From contig HF990556.1 of assembly GCA_000432135.1 (NCBI GenBank), forward strand, positions 5,062 to 39,562: 34,501 nucleotides of DNA, written 5' to 3'. Each line of letters starts with the position of its first letter. The stretch's first letter is position 1. This document shows positions 15,859-24,344 of this stretch, one piece after another. Below the pieces are notes generated by a model, which was not told the origin of the DNA, ran no database searches, and saw only the letters and a program-made list of their open reading frames with translations. The position numbers and the translations under genes are program-made. The stretch comes from Firmicutes bacterium CAG:124 (GTDB lineage: Bacteria > Bacillota > Clostridia > Oscillospirales > Oscillospiraceae).

Positions 15859-15937
15859 TGTAGGGGCGGACGACTCTGTCCGCCCTCTTTTCGTTTGCGC
15901 ACAATCCATCGGGCGGGCAGAGTCGCCCGCCCCTACA
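15859..15937. repeat. 79-bp intergenic palindromic repeat (MITE-like)
   Basis: Two 27-base arms, starting TGTAGGGGCGG at 15859-15885 and its inverted copy at 15911-15937, flank a 25-base centre. The arms differ at two positions. Each arm is itself a hairpin (GGCGGAC/GTCCGCC on the left; GGGCGGGC/GCCCGCCC on the right), and the two differences preserve that internal pairing. Repeats of this TGTAGGGGCG type are scattered between genes in many clostridial genomes. It lies between two genes of the late operon. Confidence 0.8.
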
Positions 15938-15944
15938 GAGCGTT

Positions 15945-17699
15945 CTACGCATCGCTTCCGCCCTCCAACACTCTCGCCAGACTGAACAGCTTCATCTCAC
16001 CCTTTCCCGTCAGCCGGAATTTCAGATGGTCGCACCGTGCGGGCCGGACCGGCAGCAGGAAGGTACGCAGTCCCCGGCCCTCGATGTGCCCGCAGTGCCG
16101 CCACACGCCGTCCGAATCATACTGCACCCAGAAATCGACGCTCGACCCCTTCGGCAGCTGCATCCGCAGATTGATGCGCGAGACGTATTTCTTTCCGACA
16201 AGGCCATACGTCATGATCCCCGTCTCCGCCATCCACCCGACCGGCCCGTCCTTCGTCCCGGCTGTGCCGTAAACGGTCCTGAGCGTTCCATTTTCAAGGA
16301 AATACAGCTCGTCGCCGACCCGCGCAAACTCGCTTGCGTGCGTGCTGTCCTCCCGGTGCCACAGACCCTTGCGCGTGTCGTAGACGAACAGCGACCAGCT
16401 GTGCGCCGCATCCTCCATGCTGATGAAGTATTTCCCGCGCACACCGCCCGCGGCCGCGTTGGCATACAGCACCGTGCCGAAGCAGCCGCCAATCTCCTGC
16501 GGCAGGCTCCCGTCGTACACGCACACGCCCATGCGCGACTTGTAATACAGCCGGTCGTCCACCACCACGAGGCTCTTGCTTGACCCGTTCTGCACACCCG
16601 CACACTTCTGCACCACGACCTGATGCGCGCCCGAGGCCGACGGATAGACCCGGTGGAAGCAGTCCTCCTTGAAAAACACCGGACTGTCTGCCAGCGTCGC
16701 CGCGCCCGTCCACTTTCCGTCCGTGCCGCAGCTGGCCCGCCACGAATCCGTCGCCACCCCCTGGTAGCACGCCCAGTTTTTAAAATCGCCCAGCTTGCAG
16801 CAGTAAAGCTCGTTCACCGTCTTCCCGTCCGCCACACCGTACTTGCAGCCCCAGAGCCGGTTGCCGCATTCGGTGATAAAGTCCATATCCGGCACGCGCC
16901 GGGCCGTCTTCACCGTCCCGCTCGTGACCTCCGCTGCCTGGTCGATCAGCCCCACGATGACGATAGAACTCTCGTCTGCGCCGTATAAAATCTGGCTGCC
17001 GTTCAGCTTTTTGAGCTGCTCGTTCCCGGAAAGCCCGGAGATCTCAATGCCGTCATACTGTTTGAAGCCCTTGCCGATGCCGTTCGCCGCCAGCTTCACA
17101 TACACCGTCGGCACGGACACCCACTGCCCCGAGGCCTCGGCCCACTGCTTGATGGTGTGCAGACTCCCCGACGTGTCCAGCCAGTACTGCCCGTTCGACG
17201 GGCTTTCCGGCTGCGCCGCCTGCGAGAAGCCCAGTGTCAGCGCCTGCCCGTCCGCAAGACACAGCGACACACTGATCGGCGTTTCCGCCGCGTCGACCGT
17301 ATTCTCATGCCCCATGTACCCGTTGTCGGAATAATCCTCCGTGTTGAAGTAGATCCCGTCCGGGAAGATGCACAGATACGCGCCCATGGAAACGAGCTGC
17401 TTTTCTCCCGCCGTGATGTTCACCGATGGCATATACGCCTCCATGGAAGCGCCGTTGATGTACAGCACCTGGTTCTGCACCCAGCACAGCTTATCCCGCG
17501 CGCAGATCGCCTGCACCCCTGAAAGCGCCTGCACCGTCCCCCGCCGCACTCTCGGCGCAAGCAGCGGATAGCAGTCCGACGTCAGATTCTCCATGTCGTA
17601 GAATTCCCCGTCAGAAAGCTTCAGATCGTGGTCATAGCCGAGAAACGCCTCGGTCGTCAGCGTCTGCTGCCGCTGCTCCGTCAGCTTTGGATAAAACAT
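15945..17699 (-). CDS. Phage tail beta-propeller-type protein
   Basis: A 584-residue protein with repeated beta motifs of propeller type (KLCWVQNQVLYINGASMEAY, YLCIFPDGIYFNTED, RLYYKSRMGVCVYDGSLPQE, GDELYFLENGTLRTVYG). It has no membrane segment. It starts with LTEQRQQTLTTEAFLGYDHD, a phrase like those opening tail-hub or nozzle proteins of short-tailed phages. Position after the head-tail adaptor and before the fibres fits a tail nozzle or tubular protein. Named by architecture and order only. Confidence 0.7.
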   Translation of the reverse strand: MFYPKLTEQRQQTLTTEAFLGYDHDLKLSDGEFYDMENLTSDCYPLLAPRVRRGTVQALSGVQAICARDKLCWVQNQVLYINGASMEAYMPSVNITAGEKQLVSMGAYLCIFPDGIYFNTEDYSDNGYMGHENTVDAAETPISVSLCLADGQALTLGFSQAAQPESPSNGQYWLDTSGSLHTIKQWAEASGQWVSVPTVYVKLAANGIGKGFKQYDGIEISGLSGNEQLKKLNGSQILYGADESSIVIVGLIDQAAEVTSGTVKTARRVPDMDFITECGNRLWGCKYGVADGKTVNELYCCKLGDFKNWACYQGVATDSWRASCGTDGKWTGAATLADSPVFFKEDCFHRVYPSASGAHQVVVQKCAGVQNGSSKSLVVVDDRLYYKSRMGVCVYDGSLPQEIGGCFGTVLYANAAAGGVRGKYFISMEDAAHSWSLFVYDTRKGLWHREDSTHASEFARVGDELYFLENGTLRTVYGTAGTKDGPVGWMAETGIMTYGLVGKKYVSRINLRMQLPKGSSVDFWVQYDSDGVWRHCGHIEGRGLRTFLLPVRPARCDHLKFRLTGKGEMKLFSLARVLEGGSDA

Positions 17700-17712
17700 C
17701 CCGCTATCCCCC

Positions 17713-18087
17713 CTACAGCTTGATATACGCCGCTTCGCTCTTCGGCAGATGCGCCCGGTTGTACGCGTTCTGGTACGCCTGATAGTACATATTGTACTTG
17801 GCGGCGGAATTGTTGTACTTCGTCATCTCCCCGTTGGCGTCGTCGATCTTCATCTCCAGATACCACCGGTAAATTTCGTCATACGGCCACTCGATCAGCA
17901 GTACCGTCCCGTCCAGATCCGCCTCCGGCGTATAGCCCGCGAACGCCGCCGTCTGCGTCTCATGCTGCGTCAGGATCTCGCGGTACACCGCTCCGTCCAG
18001 CTCCGACAGCCAGCGCAGCTTGTCCGCGCTCCCATACTGGTTGGGCTTGAGCCGGTCGACCGTCTCAAGCGCCTCGCGGATGGTCAT
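17713..18087 (-). CDS. Phage head-tail adaptor-like protein
   Basis: A 124-residue acidic helical protein (IREALETVDRLKPNQYGSAD, then KLRWLSELDGAVYREIL, IEWPYDEIYRWYLEMKIDDA) with a Tyr/Asn-rich helical end. It sits between the capsid group and the tail propeller, where head-completion or adaptor proteins occur in P22-like phages. The WPYDEIY..YL.MKID phrase recurs in Firmicute phage adaptors I have seen. Function inferred. Confidence 0.7.
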   Translation of the reverse strand: MTIREALETVDRLKPNQYGSADKLRWLSELDGAVYREILTQHETQTAAFAGYTPEADLDGTVLLIEWPYDEIYRWYLEMKIDDANGEMTKYNNSAAKYNMYYQAYQNAYNRAHLPKSEAAYIKL

Positions 18088-18119
18088 GCGCCCCGCCTCC
18101 TTTCTTCTGTCCGCAGCCC

Positions 18120-18335
18120 TCAGCCGGCGGCCAGCTCATCCTCGAGCTTCCGTGCCGCCTCCAACTGCCGTCTTGCGTTTTCCAGCACCTCATACACCGG
18201 CTCCGGCACCTCGACCGCCTTGCCGCGCGGCACCTGAAACGTGCGTCCGTTGACGCAGACAAACACCGACTGCTGCTCCGTGCCGCACGCACGCGGCAGC
18301 GTGATCGTCTTCATACTTGCAAATGCATTTTCCAT
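18120..18335 (-). CDS. Small phage capsid-region protein
   Basis: A 71-residue protein starting MENAFASMKTITLPRACGTE, with a compact beta phrase (SVFVCVNGRTFQVPRGKAVE) and a helical end (VLENARRQLEAARKLEDE). Directly downstream of the major capsid gene; may be a decoration or head-completion protein. GGGAG is seven to eight bases before ATG 18335. Confidence 0.65.
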   Translation of the reverse strand: MENAFASMKTITLPRACGTEQQSVFVCVNGRTFQVPRGKAVEVPEPVYEVLENARRQLEAARKLEDELAAG

Positions 18336-18366
18336 GACAATTCTCCCTTCCTGTCCCGTCTTTTCC

Positions 18367-18390
18367 GGAGACCGGCTTGCGCCGGTCTCC
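18367..18390 (-). other. Perfect hairpin after the capsid gene
   Basis: GGAGACCGGC (18367-18376) pairs with GCCGGTCTCC (18381-18390) over a four-base loop. There is no U-tract on the - strand, so it more likely protects the 3' end of capsid mRNA or attenuates weakly. Confidence 0.6.
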
Positions 18391-18401
18391 ATCTTGTTTC
18401 C

Positions 18402-19502
18402 TCAGTTTGCCTCGTCCTCGGCAGAGTACGCGCCGCAGCTCTCCACACGCACCATGCGATCCTCATACAGGATCTTCGCCGCGCTGGAGAACTTGTAGCC
18501 CAGCGTCGAGAACTGGTTGAGCGGTCCGCCGACCTGGCCCTTGTCCTTGATGATCATCTCCAGATTGCCGCCCTCGGGGTCGATCATGCCGTAGGCGTCC
18601 TTGCCGAGAAACAGCGTCGCATAGACGCTGTAATACTCCGCAGGCGTACCCTTGGATTCGTCCGCCGCCGTCTTGACCGGGCAGCCCTCGCCGTTGAAGA
18701 TCTTGGCCTCGGTCGTCTCGATGAAGCGCACGCCATGCAGCTCGCCGATCTCGCCGGTAAACAGCTCCGTCAGACCCGCATACTTGTGCGCCTCGATCCA
18801 TGCCTCGGACGAGCGCAGATCGTATGCCACGGACGGGTGGATGATGGCAATGTACTTGCCGTCGATCTTCGGGGCCTTGAGCTTTTTGAGCAGCGTCACG
18901 GCCTTGTTGACCTCGTCCGGTGTCAGCTTCGCGGTGGTATCCAGACCTGCGCGGCTGGTCACGGCGGTATGTGCGCCGTTCGTGCCGACCTTGTCGCAGT
19001 ACTGCACATTTGTGCCCGCTGCGGCGACATTGCGCACCAGCTTATCCTGCGTCGTACCGGCGGACGCGCCCAGCTCCTCCGCCGCACCCAGAATCACGTC
19101 GTCAATGGCGTGCAGCTCCAGCTGGTCGGACACGGACACATACGTGCCGTACTGCGTGATGGCCTGCGTCACAGCGCTCTGGCCAAACTTCTGGCCTGTC
19201 GGAATGACACCCTCGGTCAGCGCGCCCGCGTCCTCAAGCGTGTTCCACTTGCGCCATTCCACGGTCTTGCCGCGTCCGGCAGGCAGCGCCTGCTTGCGTG
19301 CAAACTGCGTGTGGATGAGCTCCGGACGCGCGTTTTCCAGCAGCTCCGTGTCGTAAAACGTCTTCATGGACGCCGTCATACCGCCGCCATCCGGGAACGC
19401 GCTCGTCTCACCGGAATACGCGTTCACGTAATTGCCGCTGGCGTTCACCAGCGTACCCGCGTCGGCAAACAGCTGCAAATTCAGTTCCTGCTTCAGATTC
19501 AT
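18402..19502 (-). CDS. Major capsid protein, N4-gp56 family
   Basis: A 366-residue HK97-fold capsid subunit of the N4-gp56 type: YDTELLENARPELIHTQFAR, KTVEWRKWNTLEDAGALTEG, TQAITQYGTYVSVSDQLELH, IAIIHPSVAYDLR and GELHGVRFIETTEAKIF are typical phrases in order. The N-terminus reads MNLKQELNLQLFADAG. The phrase LNLQLFA (residues 7-13) is the same as the Prp cleavage site of ribosomal protein L27, which predicts removal of 13 residues. GGAG lies eight bases before the ATG. Gene order protease, scaffold, capsid is complete. Confidence 0.95.
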   Translation of the reverse strand: MNLKQELNLQLFADAGTLVNASGNYVNAYSGETSAFPDGGGMTASMKTFYDTELLENARPELIHTQFARKQALPAGRGKTVEWRKWNTLEDAGALTEGVIPTGQKFGQSAVTQAITQYGTYVSVSDQLELHAIDDVILGAAEELGASAGTTQDKLVRNVAAAGTNVQYCDKVGTNGAHTAVTSRAGLDTTAKLTPDEVNKAVTLLKKLKAPKIDGKYIAIIHPSVAYDLRSSEAWIEAHKYAGLTELFTGEIGELHGVRFIETTEAKIFNGEGCPVKTAADESKGTPAEYYSVYATLFLGKDAYGMIDPEGGNLEMIIKDKGQVGGPLNQFSTLGYKFSSAAKILYEDRMVRVESCGAYSAEDEAN

Positions 19503-19519
19503 TAAAATCTCTCCTTTTC

Positions 19520-20239
19520 TCAGAGCCGGACGGTCTCGCCCCGTCTGGCCCGCGCCTTCAGTTCCTCTCTCGTCTGTCTGGACCAGTGCTCCGGACTCTC
19601 GGCAAATGCGCCGCCCGCTGCCGGGGCCATGCCGCTCTCGCGCGGGCGGAGGTAACCCGCCTGCATGGCCGCCGTCAGCTCCTCGCGTGCGCGTCTTGCG
19701 CCGTATGCCATCGCGCCTGCACGAAGCTCCCGTAAATGTGTCAGCTCGTAAGCGCTTCTGGCATCCACGCCGCGCATGACAAGGCGCATGAACACGGGGC
19801 TTTCCAGCTCCTCGTGCAGCTGCGCGCCCGGATACGCCTCGCGCACCGCCGCAAACTGCTCGCGGAGCGCCTCATACCCCTGCCGCATCGCCTCTTCGCG
19901 CTGCTCTTTTGTCACGGGGACTTTCCCCTCCGGTGCGCACGCGGCCAGCCGCTCCGCCTGTTCCGGCGTGAGCTGTGCCGCATCTACGCCGAAGGTCTTT
20001 TCCAGTGCCGGCCCCAGAGACTTCAGCACCTGCTCACTTCTCGCGCAGTTTTTCAGCCGTTCGCGCACGATCATCTGCACCTGCCTGTCATAGTCCTTCT
20101 TATACGGTCCCTGGATGAGCGCCCGGAACGCCTCTGCGCGCTCCTGCTCATCCTGCGGCGCGGCGTCCGCCGATACGCCCGGCTCCGGCTGCTCCTGCTG
20201 CTCCATCGCAAATGCCTGCAGCCAATCAAAGTTTTTCAT
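19520..20239 (-). CDS. Capsid scaffolding protein
   Basis: A 239-residue acidic, helical protein (residues about 15-45 very acidic; EEAMRQGYEALREQFAAVRE in the middle), as expected of a scaffold, directly before the capsid gene. The C-terminus is basic (QTREELKARARRGETVRL), typical of the capsid-binding end. The N-terminus MKNFDWLQAFAMEQQEQ carries WLQAFA (residues 6-11), close to the Prp cleavage motif. ATG 20239 is preceded by GGAGGAAAAGG; the longer in-frame start at 20263 overlaps the protease gene more and lacks a good site. It overlaps the protease stop by 14 bases. Confidence 0.82.
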   Translation of the reverse strand: MKNFDWLQAFAMEQQEQPEPGVSADAAPQDEQERAEAFRALIQGPYKKDYDRQVQMIVRERLKNCARSEQVLKSLGPALEKTFGVDAAQLTPEQAERLAACAPEGKVPVTKEQREEAMRQGYEALREQFAAVREAYPGAQLHEELESPVFMRLVMRGVDARSAYELTHLRELRAGAMAYGARRAREELTAAMQAGYLRPRESGMAPAAGGAFAESPEHWSRQTREELKARARRGETVRL

Positions 20240-20609
20240 CCTTTTCCTCCTTCTGCCCTTCAAGCGGGCGACGCTCGGGTCTCTGCATCATATTTTCAGG
20301 GTCACGTTCACCCAAAACCCGCACATGCTCCGGATACCGCGCCGAAAGCAGCCGGTATCCCGCGCGAACCGTCTCAAACATCCCGTCCAGCCGCGCCTGC
20401 TCCTGTCCGTCCGCGAACGCCTCCAGCCGGAAGCGTCCGCAGCCCGATTCGATCACCGGCGGCGTTTTCATCCCCGCCGCCTGCACCGCCTCCGCCAGCG
20501 CAAACGCCAGCATCGACGCCGCCGCACAGACGATATCGCTGCCGTACCGCGAAAAACCCGCGTGGCCGCGCACCGTCAGCGCCGTTCTGTCCAGCCATAC
20601 CTCGATCAT
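20226..20609 (-). CDS. Phage-encoded Prp-type cysteine protease
   Basis: A 127-residue homologue of Prp (YsxB), the cysteine protease that removes the N-terminal extension of ribosomal protein L27 in Firmicutes. The N-terminal half has RGHAGF with His16 and SDIVCAAASMLAFALAEAVQ with Cys28; the 12-residue His-to-Cys spacing is that of the bacterial enzyme. The C-terminal 25 residues are charged and extend beyond usual Prp length (about 105-110). It lies between portal and scaffold, exactly where phages put the prohead protease, and its start overlaps the portal stop (ATGA). The expected substrates are scaffold and capsid N-termini. It is not the host copy, which normally lies between rplU and rpmA. 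Confidence 0.88.
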   Translation of the reverse strand: MIEVWLDRTALTVRGHAGFSRYGSDIVCAAASMLAFALAEAVQAAGMKTPPVIESGCGRFRLEAFADGQEQARLDGMFETVRAGYRLLSARYPEHVRVLGERDPENMMQRPERRPLEGQKEEKDEKL

Positions 20610-22474
20610 CCCGGCTGTGCCGCCTCTCCGGCGCGTTTTCGCGCCTGCTGCACTCTGTCCGGTTCCGCGTCCTGCTTTTTCGCCGTCCGAACCGTCCCCG
20701 GAGCCTCCGGCGAGGGCTGTCCTGCCAGCCGCTCGTACAGCTCCGGCTCATACCGTCCCGCCAGCGTCAGCGCCATCCGCTGCCACGCCGCCGCATCCGC
20801 ACCCGAACGGAGCTTCTGCAAGATCTGCTGCTTGCCGTCAAAATCCATCATGTCGAGGCACGCCAGCGCCTGCTGCTCCATCTCCGGCCGGAAAAAGCCC
20901 AGCTGGAAAAACTGCAGCGCCAGCTCATTCTGCGCCAGCTTCGTATACGCCGTGTGCTTCTGTGCCGTGACCGTCACATCGAACACCGGCGTCCGCATGA
21001 GCGCCTCCGGCCCCATGCTCTGCGCCTTCAGCCGCGCATTGCAGTAGGACACAAATTCCTCCGCCCCGCTCAGACCCGCAATGCGGAACCTGCGCGGCAG
21101 ATCATAAAACTGCCGGATGCGCTCGATCACCATGCGGATGAGCCGCGCATAGGCCCGGTACGCCGACTGCGTCGACGCGCGTGAGCTGCGCCCGGACGCC
21201 TCCTGCAAAGCCGCAATGGCCGAGGCCGCCGTCACGCCGGACGAAACCTGTCCGTTCGTCACGTCCGTGTTGCCCGTCGTCCATTTGAGCTCCTCGATCT
21301 TGTTGTTCAGCACCTGCACGCAGATGCCCGGCAGCATATTGACCTGCACCTGCTGCAGAGAATCCTGTCCCAGATTCCCGTCCACGTGCACAAACGGCTT
21401 TGTCCAGTCCGCATACTCCTGCTCGTTGACCGACCCGTCCGAGCGGCGGAACCACCTCGGTGTCGCCGCCATGATCGTGTTCTTCACGATGGCCTGATCC
21501 ATCCGATCGATCTGCTCCTGCGCGCCCTTGCCGATGTCAATATAGCCGTACCCGCAGATCGAGCCCTCGATGGGAAACAGCCGGTCAAAGATGAACGGAT
21601 ACTCCCCGTCGTCATACAGCCCCCGCTCACACGCAGGCGCACGCACCGGCGTCTGCACCAGAACCGTCTCGCCCGTCTCCGGGTCCCGCGCCTCCCGCGT
21701 GACCGACGGCATGAACGTGTCGTTCTCCGTCGCGTACAGGACCGTTTCGCCCACATACTTGCAGTAGTGCAGCACCGTCCTGCCGCCCACACGCTTCTTG
21801 TAATACCAGTCCACCACCAGCGTCTTCTCCGAAAGATCGACCGCATCGTCCGTCCGGTACCGCGAAAGCACCGCGCTGCTCCCGCCGAGCTTCCCCGCCA
21901 GCTGCGGATACGCCGCCAGCAGCGTCTCGTTGTCCTCCAGCTCCAGATAAAACACATTCTGCGACCTCTGGATATCCGTCACGCCCGGCTCCCAGAACAG
22001 ATTCAGCACATTCACAGGCCGGATGGAGATATCCCCCAGTCCGCCGAGCTTCTCCTGATCCCAGTACACACCCCATACGCCCGTGCCCTGCTTCATCTTC
22101 TGCCAGCACGTGTCGGAATAGACCTCCTCAAAGTCGTTCTGCTCCAGAATGCACGGGATGATCGACGAGAGCATCTGCGCTTCCTGCCGGTCGTCCGGCT
22201 CGCGCGGTCGGATGACCGGCCCCGGATAGGCCGCGACCGCATCCGCGTGCTTGCCCATGATGACGTTGAACAGCCACCCGGACGCGGGCCGGTCGTCGTT
22301 CGGATTGCCCTTGTCCGAAAACTGCCGCCACTGCCGCAGCTTCCACCAATCCTCGTCGGCGATGATGCGCCGTTCCAGATTCTGCTTGCCCTGCTTGTAG
22401 CGGCGCAGAATATCCGCCGCCCGCCGCAGCTCCCGCGCCCCAATGACGGGAACGCCTGTTGTCCGTACCTCCAT
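20606..22474 (-). CDS. Phage portal protein, P22-like
   Basis: A 622-residue portal subunit forming the dodecameric ring for DNA entry and exit. Phrases include WWKLRQWRQFSDKGNPNDDR, ADAVAAYPGPVIRPREPDDR, SDTCWQKMKQGTGVWGVYWD, YPFIFDRLFPIEGSICGYGY and QEQIDRMDQAIVKNTIMAAT, followed by the long stem/crown helices. The disordered basic C-terminus (TAKKQDAEPDRVQQARKR) is usual. Size and motifs fit the P22/N4-like portals that accompany N4-gp56 capsids. It is followed without gap by the Prp-type protease. Confidence 0.92.
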   Translation of the reverse strand: MEVRTTGVPVIGARELRRAADILRRYKQGKQNLERRIIADEDWWKLRQWRQFSDKGNPNDDRPASGWLFNVIMGKHADAVAAYPGPVIRPREPDDRQEAQMLSSIIPCILEQNDFEEVYSDTCWQKMKQGTGVWGVYWDQEKLGGLGDISIRPVNVLNLFWEPGVTDIQRSQNVFYLELEDNETLLAAYPQLAGKLGGSSAVLSRYRTDDAVDLSEKTLVVDWYYKKRVGGRTVLHYCKYVGETVLYATENDTFMPSVTREARDPETGETVLVQTPVRAPACERGLYDDGEYPFIFDRLFPIEGSICGYGYIDIGKGAQEQIDRMDQAIVKNTIMAATPRWFRRSDGSVNEQEYADWTKPFVHVDGNLGQDSLQQVQVNMLPGICVQVLNNKIEELKWTTGNTDVTNGQVSSGVTAASAIAALQEASGRSSRASTQSAYRAYARLIRMVIERIRQFYDLPRRFRIAGLSGAEEFVSYCNARLKAQSMGPEALMRTPVFDVTVTAQKHTAYTKLAQNELALQFFQLGFFRPEMEQQALACLDMMDFDGKQQILQKLRSGADAAAWQRMALTLAGRYEPELYERLAGQPSPEAPGTVRTAKKQDAEPDRVQQARKRAGEAAQPG

Positions 22475-22483
22475 TGCTTCCTC

Positions 22484-23867
22484 CTAGCTTCTGATTTGAT
22501 TCAGCGGGTCTGACCAGACCGCCGCCGTCTGCGCCTGCATCATCGGCTTCACCGGCCGCGACATACAGAAATACCGCCATTCGTCGCACACATGATCCTC
22601 CATCGCCGTGTCCAGATCCTCCGGCCGCGTCTGTGAATACAGCATCAGCGGCACCGTCCGGATAAATGCTTTGCAGTTTTTGAACACATACATACGCGGG
22701 TACCCGTTTTCGTCGAATTGCAGCCGGTAATGGCACTGCATCCAGCCCGCGATGCGCTCGTTGTCGCCCGGCGTAAAATACACGCCGTACCGCGCCGCCG
22801 TCTGCGCCACGCTTTCCCCGCGCGAGGCGTCCCAGATCGCCGGGTCCGCCACGCCCGTGATCTCCCGGCCCTTGAGCCACGGATGCTCCGTCTCAATCCG
22901 CCTGATCTCGGCAAACTGCCGGTCCGGCGTCCACTTGACGCCCTCGTTCGGCATCCGCGTGCATCCGTAAAGCTCCAGAATGCGGTAGATCACGCCGTCG
23001 TAATCGACCGCCCACCACGCACAGGAAAACGGCTTTCCATACCCGAAGTCATAGCTCCGGCAGACCGTCCACCCCTTGTCCGGCGCAAACGGCTCGATCA
23101 CATGCGTCCACTGCCGGTCCTCATAGTGTTCCGGCACGTCGCGGAAGTCCTCAAAAAACTGTCCCTCATACACGTCCCACGACCCATACAGCCACGCCTC
23201 GCGCAGCTTCGGCGGCAGCGTTTCCAGCTGCTTCAGATACTCCGGCTGCTGCCGCATCAGCGCCCGGTTGTCCGTCACCAGCGCCTGCACAAAGCTGTAA
23301 TTCTCCGGCTCCTCTCCCGCCTCGAACCGGCGGTCGATGAACACCCGCCACAAACCGGCGGACAAGAAACAGCCGTTTAAAATATCCGTGCCCCGGCCCG
23401 CCGGGGTTCAGCGTGTAGTATGTCCGCTTCGGCAGCCCATTTGTCCCGCGCACGCAGGCATTGATCGCGTCGATCCACGCCTTTTGCAGCTGCCCGGCCT
23501 CGTCGAGAAACACCACGTCGTATTCCGCGCCCTGATACTGCCCCATATCGCCGTCGCACGCGCAGTAGCCGAACGTGATCGTCGACCCGTTTGGAAATTC
23601 GAACCGCTTGTCCGCCGCCTTATATTTCGCGATCCCCGCCAGCTCCTGCCGCAGCGGGTCGATATGGTTGTTTTGCAGCTCCCGCAGCGTCCTGCGCACG
23701 ATCAAAAGCTTGATCCCCGCATACCGCAGCGCCAGCAGCTTCGCCTTTGTGCGCACAGCCCAGCTCTTCCCGCCGCCTCTGGCCCCGCCGTAGGCGATGT
23801 GCCGGTGCCGGTCCAGTAAAAACCGCCTCTGCTTCTCATTCGGCGCGCCGATCCGCAGCTCCGTCAT
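22484..23867 (-). pseudogene. terL: Terminase large subunit, frameshifted
   Basis: The packaging motor is split over two frames. Frame A (from ATG 23867) carries the ATPase: Walker A YGGARGGGKSWA, arginine-rich IVRRTLRELQNNHIDPLRQE, Walker B EYDVVFLDEAGQ and coupling motif YYTLNPGGPGHGYFKRLF. Frame B (to stop 22484) carries the RNase H-like nuclease: SYDFGYGKPFSCAWW and VADPAIWDASRGES with the acidic metal ligands. The frames are joined by an imperfect 28-nt tandem duplication (23342-23369 and 23314-23341). It encodes FLVRRFVAG in frame A and FIDRRFEAG in frame B; removing one unit restores one protein of about 451 residues. No classical slippery site was recognised, so I call it broken; an assembly error or programmed shift remains possible. 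Confidence 0.85.
23314..23369 (-). repeat. Imperfect 28-nt tandem duplication causing the terL frameshift
   Basis: Units 23342-23369 and 23314-23341 agree at 21 of 28 positions; the core CCGCCGGTT and GCGGG are identical. 28 is not a multiple of three, so the second copy is read in another frame. Confidence 0.85.
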
Positions 23868-24127
23868 TCCGAAAATTCCTCCGCTTCCCGCTCAAATACC
23901 ACGCGCACGCCCGTCTCCTGCCCGCCGTGCTCCTCCTGCAGTTCCTGCCGGATCTCAACCGCCTGCTTCATCACCTTTGCCAGCTCGCCCAGCTCTCTGC
24001 TCGGCGTTTCGCCGTCTTTGATCTGCTCCAGCAGCCGCTTCGAGATCGTTTCCAGCGCCTTTTCCAGATTTCCGGACGCCTTTTCAATGGGATCCCGGCG
24101 TGCCTTTCCGGCCTTTTCCTCAGTCAT
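23864..24127 (-). CDS. Terminase small subunit-like protein
   Basis: An 87-residue charged helical protein (EKASGNLEKALETISKRLLE, SRELGELAKVMKQAVEIRQE) overlapping the terL start by ATGA. Position directly before terL and helical character fit a small DNA-recognition subunit, although an HTH is not obvious in it. ATG 24127 is chosen because GAGG lies seven bases upstream. Could instead be a terminase accessory protein. Confidence 0.72.
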   Translation of the reverse strand: MTEEKAGKARRDPIEKASGNLEKALETISKRLLEQIKDGETPSRELGELAKVMKQAVEIRQELQEEHGGQETGVRVVFEREAEEFSE

Positions 24128-24344
24128 CCGCATACCTCGCATTGATGGCGGTATAGAGTTCGCATTTTCCGCAGTTTTTCGTCCTGCAGAAAATCTCCAT
24201 CTGCTGCCGCTTCGCCCGCCCCGAAGCGAACGTCAGCCGCAGAAAGCTCTCGTCCGTGATTCCCTCGCAGTAAATGCTCCTGCCGCTGTCCTCCCGGTAA
24301 AACGGGCACCATACCGGCTCAAAGCCCTTCTCTCCGTTCTGCAT
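24120..24344 (-). CDS. Small cysteine-rich phage protein
   Basis: A 74-residue protein with cysteines arranged as WCPFYREDSGRSIYCEG and FCRTKNCGKCELY, likely a zinc-binding fold. Small proteins with this pattern are common beside terminase genes in clostridial phages; role unknown. ATG 24344 has GGAGG eight bases upstream. It overlaps its neighbours on both sides. Confidence 0.7.
   Translation of the reverse strand: MQNGEKGFEPVWCPFYREDSGRSIYCEGITDESFLRLTFASGRAKRQQMEIFCRTKNCGKCELYTAINARYADD

Noticed and set aside
15945..15960. Promoter inside the palindromic repeat driving the S74 fibre gene
   Set aside because: The arms are GC-rich hairpins and no -10-like sequence lies at a useful distance from the 15833 start.
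23300..23380. Programmed frameshift or intron/intein in terL
   Set aside because: No classical slippery heptamer was recognised and no intein or intron is present; the junction is fully accounted for by a 28-nt imperfect duplication.
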